In this document: in pieces, positions 1 to 5,664 of the stretch
How positions within the stretch are numbered: the first letter of the stretch is position 1
How the letters are laid out: each line of letters begins with the position of its first letter
NCBI GenBank assembly: GCA_030591405.1
Contig: JAUVBC010000167.1
Coordinates: forward strand, 1 to 5,664
DNA length: 5,664 bases
Source: Candidatus Zixiibacteriota bacterium
GTDB lineage: Bacteria > Zixibacteria > MSB-5A5 > GN15 > PGXB01
Direction of reading: 5' to 3'
Notes under the pieces: model-generated
The model's database searches: none
What the model was told of the DNA's origin: nothing
What the model saw: the letters and a program-made list of their open reading frames with translations, nothing else
Translations under genes and position numbers: made by a program

Positions 1-766
1 CGGTATATTCCAGCCCGTTATACAACTGCTTTAAATTAAATCCGGTTTTGGCATAAAATGGATTTGGCAGTAGCGCTGAGAAATATGTCCATTTGAATAT
101 CGCATAAGGCAGTAACAAAATAATATAAGCGGCCAAAATGGTCCCGGCATATTTAGTAAAAGATTTTGCTGAAATAATACTGTGAGCCAGGATAATTCCA
201 AAGACCAAACCACCTTCCGGTCGAAGCAGCGTTGCCAGCACCAAAAAAATAATGACACTATATGATTTTCTTAAATAGAAATAAATCGCTCCGACTGTCA
301 TCATTGAAAATGCGGTCGTTTCCAATCCTGCAACCGACCAGTATCCAAATGATAAAATTGTCCCCAGAAAGAACGAACACAACCCGGGTAAATAACTTTG
401 CCGGTCAAAAATGATTCTGCCGATGAACCAGGTAAAAATAATTGTTCCGACGCCGCACACCATACCAACTATTCGAGAAAAGATAACAAAATCTATCCCG
501 GACAATTTCCCCAGAATCATAATAATCATCCAGAGAAAATTGGTGTACCCCTCGACCCGTTCCCCAATATTATATACGAGACCATCGCCATTTAAAAAAT
601 TGGCGGCATAACGAAAGGTGATAAAAGCATCATCCTGCGTAAAATCAAAATAAAGCGCCTGAGAGAGATGCGCAATTATACCAAGGGCCAACAACAGATA
701 GCTCAAACGAAGAGTTTTTTTCAGCGATACTAAATTGTAAGAATTGTTAAATTGATCTGTTGACAT
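1..766 (-). CDS. GT-C family membrane glycosyltransferase, N-terminal 255 residues (3' end beyond window)
   Basis: I translated this frame by hand. It is open from the ATG at 766 to the left edge with no stop, so the C-terminal part is missing. A short cytoplasmic N-terminus (about residues 1-20) is followed by a hydrophobic segment (about 21-40). Next comes a loop carrying QDDAFITFRYA (44-54), with the acidic pair D45-D46 typical of the first extracytoplasmic loop of GT-C enzymes, and GERVEGYTNFLW (68-79). Further membrane segments lie at about 96-120, 126-142, 153-165, 171-199 and 207-225. The motifs YWSVAGLETT (142-151), LRPEG (181-185) and LLPNPFYAKTGF (232-243) also recur in AftB-like/PMT-like glycosyltransferases. 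From family knowledge, such enzymes transfer a sugar from a polyprenyl-phosphate donor to a glycan, lipid or protein outside the membrane. Donor and acceptor here are unknown. The start is fixed by an in-frame TAG only one codon upstream, which is the glgA stop. The enzyme class is fairly sure, the substrate is not. Confidence 0.85.
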   Translation of the reverse strand, partial: MSTDQFNNSYNLVSLKKTLRLSYLLLALGIIAHLSQALYFDFTQDDAFITFRYAANFLNGDGLVYNIGERVEGYTNFLWMIIMILGKLSGIDFVIFSRIVGMVCGVGTIIFTWFIGRIIFDRQSYLPGLCSFFLGTILSFGYWSVAGLETTAFSMMTVGAIYFYLRKSYSVIIFLVLATLLRPEGGLVFGIILAHSIISAKSFTKYAGTILAAYIILLLPYAIFKWTYFSALLPNPFYAKTGFNLKQLYNGLEYT

Positions 767-783
767 TTCCTATAATTTATCCT
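767..783 (-). promoter_or_regulatory. glgA stop / glycosyltransferase start junction
   Basis: The minus strand reads TAG GAA ATG across 772-764, so the glgA stop and the downstream start are in the same frame, one codon apart. The AGGA that overlaps the stop sits only 1 nt from the ATG, too close for ordinary initiation. A second AGGA (783-780) is 13 nt away, which is rather far. Initiation of the glycosyltransferase therefore probably depends on ribosomes finishing glgA and restarting. Confidence 0.5.
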
Positions 784-2245
784 GCGCCATTTGATAAATT
801 TCATGATACTTCTGTGCCGAGCTTTCCCATGAGAAATCCTGGCTCATCCCCTGCTTAACAACTTTATTCCAGACCCTCTTCTGGTCAAACAATTTGCGGG
901 CCCGTTTAATTGTTTGAAACAACTCGGCAGGGTCGTATTCTTCGAAAACAAAACCGGTTCCGGTCAAAGTCTTCTCATCGAAATCGACAATAGTATCGGC
1001 CAATCCTCCGGTTTTCCTGACAATCGGAACAGTCCCATATTTCAGACTATACATCTGATTGAGACCGCATGGTTCATACCGCGACGGCATTAGAAACATA
1101 TCTGAGCCGGCTTCGATAAGATGCGCCAATCGATTATCAAATTCCAAAAACGGCTTAAAACTCTCAGGATATTTTATAGCTAAGTTTGCAAAATAGTCAT
1201 GATACTTTTTACTGCCGGTGCCAAGCAGAATAAACTGAAGATCGAGATCAAGAATCTGCTCCATTATTTCTTCAAGAAGATCAAATCCTTTCTGGCTGTC
1301 GAGGCGAGAAATCATTCCAATCAAAGGCTGCTTCTTCCTATAAGGCAAACCGGCCGCTTTAATCAGCGCCTGTTTGTTTTTCTTTTTGCCCGAAATATTT
1401 TTTATCGTGTATAGTGCAGTTATCAATTTGTCGCTACCGGGCGACCAGGTCTCGTAATCAACACCGTTTAGTATTCCATAAAGGTCCTTAGAACGTTTTA
1501 TTAAAGTCCCTTCAAGACCCATTCCGTATTCTTCCGACGTTTGAATCTCCACTGCGTAGGTTGGTGAAACGGTGGTGACAATATCGGCCAGACAGATGGC
1601 CGCTTTCATAAGATTGACTCGTCCCCAAAATTCAAAATATGCTTCCGGGGCAAAATACCCTTTATTCAACCCGATATTTCCAAACTCATTTGCCGGGAAT
1701 TGACCCTGATACGCCATATTATGAATAGTGAATATTGAGGCGGTTTTGCCAAAAAATAAATCATCCTCATATTTGGTTTTCAATAATGATGGCACCAGCG
1801 CCGTCTGCCAGTCATTGGCATGAATAATATCTGGCGCCCAATCAAGATATTTCAAAGTCTTAAGAATAGCCTCGGAGAAAAACAGAAAACGATTCAAGTT
1901 ATCTTTGTAATCTTTACCAGTATTATTATCACGATACAATTCGGGGCGGTCAAATAATTCCTTATTGGCAATAAAATAAATATCCAATCCAGTTGATTCG
2001 TCATGCAAAAATAATATATCGGCCAGATAAGTTTTATCGGATATTTCAATTTTAATATCTTTTTTTACCATCTTCAGATTTTGATACTTTTCCAAAACCT
2101 GACGGTACATCGGTAAAAATAGTTTTACAGATAGACCGGCTTTACTGAGTATCCCGGGAAGAATACCTGAGATATCAGCCAGTCCCCCGGTTTTGGCAAA
2201 TGGAACCGCTTCCGGAGTGATAAAGGCTATTTTTAACTTTTTCAT
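770..2245 (-). CDS. glgA: Glycogen/starch synthase GlgA (GT5)
   Basis: This enzyme adds glucose from a nucleotide sugar (ADP-glucose in most bacteria) to the non-reducing end of alpha-1,4-glucan in the cytoplasm. The protein has 491 residues, close to the usual 470-490. The N-terminal Rossmann domain has the donor-binding KTGGLAD motif at 18-24, HANDWQTALVP at 142-152 and TIHNMAYQG at 173-181. NGVDYETWSP (260-269) marks the interdomain region. The C-terminal domain has SRLDSQKG (313-320; R314 and K319 match the phosphate-binding pair) and the catalytic-region motif PSRYEPCGLNQ at 387-397 with E391 and C393. A second KTGGLAD at 411-417 reflects the family's known internal symmetry. All key residues seen are intact. 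The ATG overlaps the galT stop (ATGA), and no Shine-Dalgarno precedes it, so translation is probably coupled to galT. No glgC or branching enzyme gene lies in the window, so the ADP-glucose source is not local. Confidence 0.96.
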   Translation of the reverse strand: MKKLKIAFITPEAVPFAKTGGLADISGILPGILSKAGLSVKLFLPMYRQVLEKYQNLKMVKKDIKIEISDKTYLADILFLHDESTGLDIYFIANKELFDRPELYRDNNTGKDYKDNLNRFLFFSEAILKTLKYLDWAPDIIHANDWQTALVPSLLKTKYEDDLFFGKTASIFTIHNMAYQGQFPANEFGNIGLNKGYFAPEAYFEFWGRVNLMKAAICLADIVTTVSPTYAVEIQTSEEYGMGLEGTLIKRSKDLYGILNGVDYETWSPGSDKLITALYTIKNISGKKKNKQALIKAAGLPYRKKQPLIGMISRLDSQKGFDLLEEIMEQILDLDLQFILLGTGSKKYHDYFANLAIKYPESFKPFLEFDNRLAHLIEAGSDMFLMPSRYEPCGLNQMYSLKYGTVPIVRKTGGLADTIVDFDEKTLTGTGFVFEEYDPAELFQTIKRARKLFDQKRVWNKVVKQGMSQDFSWESSAQKYHEIYQMAQDKL

Positions 2246-3288
2246 TTTGATTTGGGCACAACCTTGGCGCCAAACATTTTCTCGGCCTGTGATGGATCGA
2301 CATCTCTCATAAATTGAGCCGAATCTTCCGGCCGCGTCGGGTTAATATAAAATCCCGAACCCCACTCAAATCCTGCCACACTGGTTATTCTCGGAATAAT
2401 TTCGATATGCCAATGGTAAATCTCATTATATTCGCCGCCCACCGGGGCTGAATGAATGATAAAATTAAAGGCCGGGTTGTTCAACGACACTCTTAACCTA
2501 TTTAACGTATCTTTCAGCGCCTCGGCCAGATATTGATAGGTATCGATACCGATATCAACCAGATGCGACATATGTTGTTTTGGCACCAGCCAGACTTCGA
2601 ACGGAAATCTTGAGGCGTATGGTACATATGATATAAAATCGCCATAATCGCGAACTACTCTTTCTGACTCGCTTATTTCCTGTCGGATAATATCACAGAA
2701 GATACATCGTTCCTTAAAATTGAAATATTTCCTGGCACCGTTTATTTCTTCGATCACGATATGCGGTATAATCGGCGTCGCGATAAGCTGGCTGTGGCTA
2801 TGTTCCAGTGAAGCCCCGGCCGCTTCCCCATGATTCTTAAAAATAAGAATATATTTGAACCGGTGATCCTTCTGGAGATCAAGTGTCCGATCACGGAAGG
2901 CCCACAAAACATTTTTTATTTCATCAATCGACAAATCAGCCAGATCGCGGGCATGATCTGCGGTTTCAATTATCACCTCATGCGCCCCGATACCATCCAT
3001 TTTATCATAGATACCTTTTGGCTCGCGACTTAATGAACCCTCAATTGTCAGGGCCGGGTATTTATTCGAGATCACTCTCAGAAACCAGCCTTTTTTATTT
3101 GGCTGGGATTGATCGCTACGGTAGGCTAAAACTTCGGGGGGAGTACTGCTTTCATTACCGGGACAGAACGGACAAAGATGCGGTTCCTCCTGTCTGACCA
3201 TATTGCCGAAACTACTGGGGCGTTTTCCTCTGACCGTTGAAATTATCACCCATCGTCCTGTTATCGGATCGCGCCGAAGCTCAGACAT
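2242..3288 (-). CDS. galT: GalT-family hexose-1-phosphate nucleotidylyltransferase
   Basis: This HIT-superfamily protein of 348 residues is the normal size for GalT. The usual reaction exchanges UMP between UDP-glucose and galactose 1-phosphate (Leloir pathway) through a uridylyl-histidine intermediate. The N-terminal RRDPITGRWVII (5-16) is typical. CPFC (39-42) and H112 fit the first zinc site. EHSHSQLIATP (162-172) carries the active-site pair H163-S-H165 and Q167. CIFC (195-198) looks like a second metal site, and YHWHIEIIPR (291-300) is the second-half HxH. The active site reads HSH rather than the HPH of E. coli GalT. HSHSQ also occurs in many thermophile and archaeal GalTs and in plant ADP-glucose phosphorylase, so the nucleotide specificity (UDP or ADP) is open. 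The start is supported by a good Shine-Dalgarno 7 nt upstream. The stop overlaps the glgA start by 4 nt, tying this enzyme to glucan synthesis. Confidence 0.92.
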   Translation of the reverse strand: MSELRRDPITGRWVIISTVRGKRPSSFGNMVRQEEPHLCPFCPGNESSTPPEVLAYRSDQSQPNKKGWFLRVISNKYPALTIEGSLSREPKGIYDKMDGIGAHEVIIETADHARDLADLSIDEIKNVLWAFRDRTLDLQKDHRFKYILIFKNHGEAAGASLEHSHSQLIATPIIPHIVIEEINGARKYFNFKERCIFCDIIRQEISESERVVRDYGDFISYVPYASRFPFEVWLVPKQHMSHLVDIGIDTYQYLAEALKDTLNRLRVSLNNPAFNFIIHSAPVGGEYNEIYHWHIEIIPRITSVAGFEWGSGFYINPTRPEDSAQFMRDVDPSQAEKMFGAKVVPKSK

Positions 3289-3295
3289 TACTTCT

Positions 3296-3300
3296 TCCTC
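3296..3300 (-). promoter_or_regulatory. Shine-Dalgarno of galT
   Basis: The minus strand reads GAGGA inside a purine run (AGAGGAAGAAG), with 7 nt before the ATG at 3288. It is the best ribosome binding site in the window and fixes the galT start. It also implies that galT is initiated independently, while glgA and the glycosyltransferase downstream rely on coupling. Confidence 0.75.
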
Positions 3301-3360
3301 TACTAATTTTTGCCATTATTCTATTTATCGGCATATAATTAAGCGTCTGCATGATCAATA

Positions 3361-4656
3361 TTATTCGCTTTTCTTTTTACGGCTCAATCGATTTTTTGAA
3401 ATCTCCGCAAGGTTATCCTTCAGCGATTGTCCTAATTCAACCTTACGACGGGCCATACTTTTTTCAATTGTTTCCAGCGCTTTTGTAATTCGATACTCGT
3501 GCAATCGTCCGGCAGCATACCATGTAAACGATGGAATCTCTTTTTCGGCCACCAGACCATTGCCAAGAACATTGCAGGCGATCCCGATATTTATTCCGGT
3601 ATTAAGTAACGTACCAATAGCGGTTTTGGTGAAATCGCCAATGAATGACCCGATCTTTAAATAGCCGGTATCGATTATCTCGCCATTAATAGAAACCTTA
3701 ACATTTTTATAGTCATTTCTAAGATCGGAATTGGTTGTCATCGCTCCAAAATTGACCCATTCGCCAACATAAGCATGTCCCAAAAATCCGGCATGATACT
3801 TATTACTGTAACCTTGTATGATTGATTCTTCGACCTCTCCCCCAACCCGGCAGACCGGACCAATCGAACATCCGGTTATCTTTCCGCCGACCAAACGTGA
3901 TTTCGGGCCAACATAAACCGGACCAATCAAATACGTATGCGGCTCGATAAATACCTGACTGTCGATATAGATAGGACCATCAGAACCGTTCAAAACCGCC
4001 CCCGGAAGAATTTGAGCATCACGGGAGATCATAATATTTTCGCCATTTATAAACACAACCCCGGGGAAGGCCATCGAAATATCTTTGCTCCCACCGGTGA
4101 TAAATGAATCCGAAATTTTAAGAATCTTTTTTAGATAAGAAACATCATCTTCAATAGCCCGTTCAATATCATTGACTATATCCCAGAGATAATTGTAAAA
4201 ACCTATCTCAATTTCCATCACCTCATTACGAGTTTTTAGTTTGTCAATAAGAGCATCAAAATTCATTTTCTTCAAAAGGTCGATTTCCTCGGTCGATAAC
4301 ATGCCGAATATTTTGGCACCAACCAGGACACCCTTTGACAAAATCAAAACATCGGTATCAGCCTTTTGCAGCGCAGCAAACAGATTCAAATCGGCTTTGA
4401 TACGGCCATTTATCAAAACAGTCTCACTGGTATCAGAAAAATCGGTCTTATTAACAGGATAGGTCGTTTGTTCTGATATTAGATCACCAAAATTCTCTCG
4501 ACAAAACAGATTTGTATTATACTCAATAAAATTATTTGAAATTATCTCATAAAGGTATCTTATCCCCGGTCTGAGAAAATAAACCGGTCGCAATAATGAC
4601 AGGGGATAAAAATCAGCGTATTGATTATCCTCAAAAATTAGCAATTCTTTTGGCAT
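3361..4656 (-). CDS. GlmU-like putative sugar nucleotidyltransferase/acyltransferase (left-handed beta-helix)
   Basis: The 431-residue protein resembles the divergent GlmU-type proteins (TIGR03991-like) of Bacteroidetes and relatives, proposed to make UDP-N-acetylglucosamine from glucosamine 1-phosphate. The N-terminus (about 1-170) contains LLIFEDNQYADFYPLSLLRP and a following LRPGIRYLYE (28-37), but lacks the classical GxGTRM-type pyrophosphorylase loop. From about 198 to 370 it is rich in short G/I/V-spaced hexapeptide turns (for example IGPVYVGPKSRLVGGKI, 244-260), which predicts a left-handed beta-helix. NKYHAGFLGHAYVGEWVNFG (285-304) and TTNSDLRNDY (307-316) match the acetyltransferase active-site region, with H288 or H294 the likely catalytic histidine. 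The C-terminus (about 384-431) is helical and ends in a basic tail (RLSRKKKSE). The gene starts 24 nt after queT and is followed 72 nt later by galT. The family is well supported, while the exact substrate and whether the N-terminal half is catalytic are inference. Confidence 0.82.
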   Translation of the reverse strand: MPKELLIFEDNQYADFYPLSLLRPVYFLRPGIRYLYEIISNNFIEYNTNLFCRENFGDLISEQTTYPVNKTDFSDTSETVLINGRIKADLNLFAALQKADTDVLILSKGVLVGAKIFGMLSTEEIDLLKKMNFDALIDKLKTRNEVMEIEIGFYNYLWDIVNDIERAIEDDVSYLKKILKISDSFITGGSKDISMAFPGVVFINGENIMISRDAQILPGAVLNGSDGPIYIDSQVFIEPHTYLIGPVYVGPKSRLVGGKITGCSIGPVCRVGGEVEESIIQGYSNKYHAGFLGHAYVGEWVNFGAMTTNSDLRNDYKNVKVSINGEIIDTGYLKIGSFIGDFTKTAIGTLLNTGINIGIACNVLGNGLVAEKEIPSFTWYAAGRLHEYRITKALETIEKSMARRKVELGQSLKDNLAEISKNRLSRKKKSE

Positions 4657-4665
4657 AATATAAAG

Positions 4666-4670
4666 TCCCT
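4666..4670 (-). promoter_or_regulatory. Shine-Dalgarno of the GlmU-like gene
   Basis: The minus strand reads AGGGA with 9 nt before the ATG at 4656, in an otherwise AT-rich 24-nt gap after the queT stop. It is a moderate match and supports the chosen start. The short gap leaves little room for a promoter, which suggests cotranscription with queT. Confidence 0.55.
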
Positions 4671-4680
4671 AAAAATTAAA

Positions 4681-5190
4681 TTACTTACCCAAGCTCAATC
4701 GACTTAGAAATCCTATCTTCTTTGACACCAGATAATAAAGAAGCGGCAGTCCCAAACCATAGCAGGCGACCAATTGGCCAACGCCAACCATCTGAACCAC
4801 AAAAAGGTACGACATATCGGTTATGAGTGATAAATAGACCGCAACCCCAAAAGCATTGATCAATACCGGTGGAAGTGGTGCCAGAATCAAAGAAATTTTA
4901 CGCGAACGTATTTTTGATGTTAAATAAGTCAGATAACCAGCAAACAGCGTAAGAAGAGAGCCAAATATGATATCAGGAAGACCGTTGCCGCCAAAAATGT
5001 TTGCCACGAGACATCCGACAAACAGCCCGATCATTGCTACCGGATATACAAATGGTAATATTGTTAAGACCTCTGCGACTCTAATCTGATATACGCCATA
5101 ACTAATTGGTGCCAGACTTATGGTCAAAACGGCATATAAAGCGGCAATGATTCCGGCAAAAGCTATATCTCGCGCACCCCATTTATTCAT
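4681..5190 (-). CDS. queT: QueT family transporter (predicted ECF S-component for a queuosine precursor)
   Basis: This 169-residue, strongly hydrophobic protein matches the QueT family (about 160-170 residues) over its whole length. Predicted membrane segments lie at about 9-30, 41-60, 72-90, 100-121, 124-143 and 145-156. Family-typical stretches are ARDIAFAGIIAALYAVLTI (6-24), YGVYQIRVAEVLTILPF (31-47) with the charged R37 and E40, NIFGGNGLPDIIFGSLLT (64-81) and GVGQLVACYGLGLPLLYYL (136-154). QueT proteins are predicted S-components of energy-coupling factor transporters that import a precursor of the tRNA base queuosine, from genomic-context work. The ATPase and transmembrane partners are not in this window and would have to be shared and encoded elsewhere. 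An in-frame TAA three codons upstream excludes a longer start, but no Shine-Dalgarno is visible. There is no functional link to the sugar genes downstream. Confidence 0.87.
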   Translation of the reverse strand: MNKWGARDIAFAGIIAALYAVLTISLAPISYGVYQIRVAEVLTILPFVYPVAMIGLFVGCLVANIFGGNGLPDIIFGSLLTLFAGYLTYLTSKIRSRKISLILAPLPPVLINAFGVAVYLSLITDMSYLFVVQMVGVGQLVACYGLGLPLLYYLVSKKIGFLSRLSLGK

Positions 5191-5255
5191 AACTACTTAA
5201 GAAAAACCGGAAATGCGCCATGTCAACCAAAATATTTAATCTATTTCAGACGATC
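5191..5255 (-). other. 65-nt leader of queT, no recognised element
   Basis: This gap lies between the small upstream gene and queT. It contains a perfect TTGACA hexamer on the minus strand at 5226-5221, but 16-19 nt further on only poor -10 candidates (TTCTTA, TCTTAA) are present. The sequence does not show the conserved loops of a class I preQ1 riboswitch, which sometimes controls queT. There is no purine-rich ribosome binding site before the ATG. I see no terminator hairpin with a T-run. It may hold a weak promoter giving a very short leader, but this is unproven. Confidence 0.3.
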
Positions 5256-5633
5256 TTAAACCTCAACCATCATTTCCTGAGCCATCTTTACCGATTCCAT
5301 CCTGGAAATATCGCTCAGTGATATAAAATAAATCTTGCCATCACCCTGTTCATATAGAGCCAGATCCCAGCCATCTACCCTGATACTCATTGATTTTGGA
5401 ATTAAACCAACCAGACTTTCGCCATTTTTCAGCAAAAGTTTTAACGGCTCACTTGACTCCAGACTTTTAATAAAACAATCAATAATGATACTCTCATTTC
5501 CGACAAAAACATCGGTTTCATCGAGTTTGCCATGAAGATAGCTATTAAGACTCTCCTTATTATTGCTCTCCGATATTACCAAAATTTTTCGCTCGATATC
5601 TCTGATCATATCCCGAAAACGGGGTAATCTCAT
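5256..5633 (-). CDS. Uncharacterised small protein, possible Sm-like C-terminal half; 5' end uncertain
   Basis: I do not recognise this 125-residue protein. It has no signal peptide or membrane segment and looks cytoplasmic. The N-terminal part (about 5-60) is charged and mixed helix/strand. The second half (about 62-115) has an alternating beta pattern: PLKLLLKNGESLVGLI (63-78), GWDLALYE (88-95), KIYFISLSDIS (100-110). The NG-x-x-L-x-G spacing (70-76) followed by strands resembles the first motif of Sm/Hfq-type small barrels, which is a visual resemblance only. The annotated ATG at 5633 has no Shine-Dalgarno. The frame stays open for ten more codons to the right edge without a stop, so the true start may lie outside the window and the protein may be longer. 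An internal ATG at codon 9 is an alternative. The distance to queT is 65 nt on the same strand. Confidence 0.6.
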   Translation of the reverse strand: MRLPRFRDMIRDIERKILVISESNNKESLNSYLHGKLDETDVFVGNESIIIDCFIKSLESSEPLKLLLKNGESLVGLIPKSMSIRVDGWDLALYEQGDGKIYFISLSDISRMESVKMAQEMMVEV

Positions 5634-5664
5634 GAGAGGTGAGCATTTTAAACTGCACCCAATC

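Noticed and set aside
31..258. Open frame of 75 codons on the minus strand at the left end
   Set aside because: It is an out-of-frame shadow of the glycosyltransferase, whose true frame (from 766) gives conserved motifs throughout.
41..2200. Repeated GCCAAAACCGG-like string near 41-52 and near 2186-2197
   Set aside because: Both copies encode a short AKTG peptide in unrelated proteins (the glycosyltransferase and the GlgA donor-binding motif), so this is coincidence and not a repeat element.
2883..3197. Open frame of 104 codons on the plus strand
   Set aside because: It lies wholly antisense inside galT and has a low-complexity, motif-free translation.
3300..3340. Possible hairpin TGCC...GGCA with a 15-nt loop in the gap before galT
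   Set aside because: The stem is only 4 bp with a long loop and no T-run, which is too weak for a terminator.
3281..3352. 23-codon basic mini-ORF on the minus strand in the galT leader, ending just inside galT
   Set aside because: It has no ribosome binding site of its own, and the galT Shine-Dalgarno and start explain its purine-rich end. A length this short is expected by chance in AT-rich DNA.
3203..3664. Open frame of 153 codons on the plus strand spanning the gap between the GlmU-like gene and galT
   Set aside because: It is antisense to two well-conserved genes, begins at a TTG with no ribosome binding site, and its translation shows no family motif.
5197..5226. Sigma70-type promoter before queT (TTGACA plus a downstream hexamer)
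   Set aside because: The -35 is perfect but every -10 candidate at 16-19 nt spacing matches poorly, so it is kept only as a remark in the leader entry.

Overview
The window holds a compact block of six genes, all on the minus strand, so it reads right to left. In transcription order they are: a small uncharacterised protein (5633 to 5256), a QueT-family membrane transporter subunit (5190 to 4681), a GlmU-like left-handed beta-helix protein (4656 to 3361), a GalT-family nucleotidylyltransferase (3288 to 2242), a starch/glycogen synthase GlgA (2245 to 770), and a GT-C type membrane glycosyltransferase that runs off the left edge (766 to 1). Intergenic gaps are 65, 24 and 72 nt, then a 4-nt overlap and a 3-nt gap. 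No stretch over 300 bases lacks a gene. I found no RNA gene, mobile element, repeat array, CRISPR or convincing terminator.

The organism is a bacterium of moderate to low GC. The GlmU-like protein is of the divergent kind known mainly from Bacteroidetes and related phyla, in which the usual N-terminal nucleotidyltransferase signature is absent. Together with the galT-glgA pair and a GT-C enzyme of the 'QDDAFITFRYA' type, this fits a member of the FCB group or a related uncultured phylum such as Zixibacteria. That placement is inference from protein flavour only.

The unifying theme of the left two thirds is activated-sugar metabolism. GalT interconverts sugar 1-phosphates and nucleotide sugars, GlgA polymerises glucose from a nucleotide sugar into alpha-1,4-glucan, the GlmU-like protein probably acts on an amino-sugar phosphate, and the GT-C protein probably moves a lipid-linked sugar onto an extracytoplasmic acceptor. 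The glmU-like gene, galT, glgA and the GT-C gene look like one transcription unit, with tight translational coupling at galT-glgA and glgA-GT. QueT (predicted import of a queuosine precursor) and the first small protein are functionally unrelated passengers or belong to an upstream unit.

I do not see a clearly novel system. The best leads are the HSH-type GalT fused by overlap to glgA, the GlmU-like protein without a recognisable pyrophosphorylase motif, the small protein with an Sm-like look, and the single-stop-codon junction between glgA and the glycosyltransferase.
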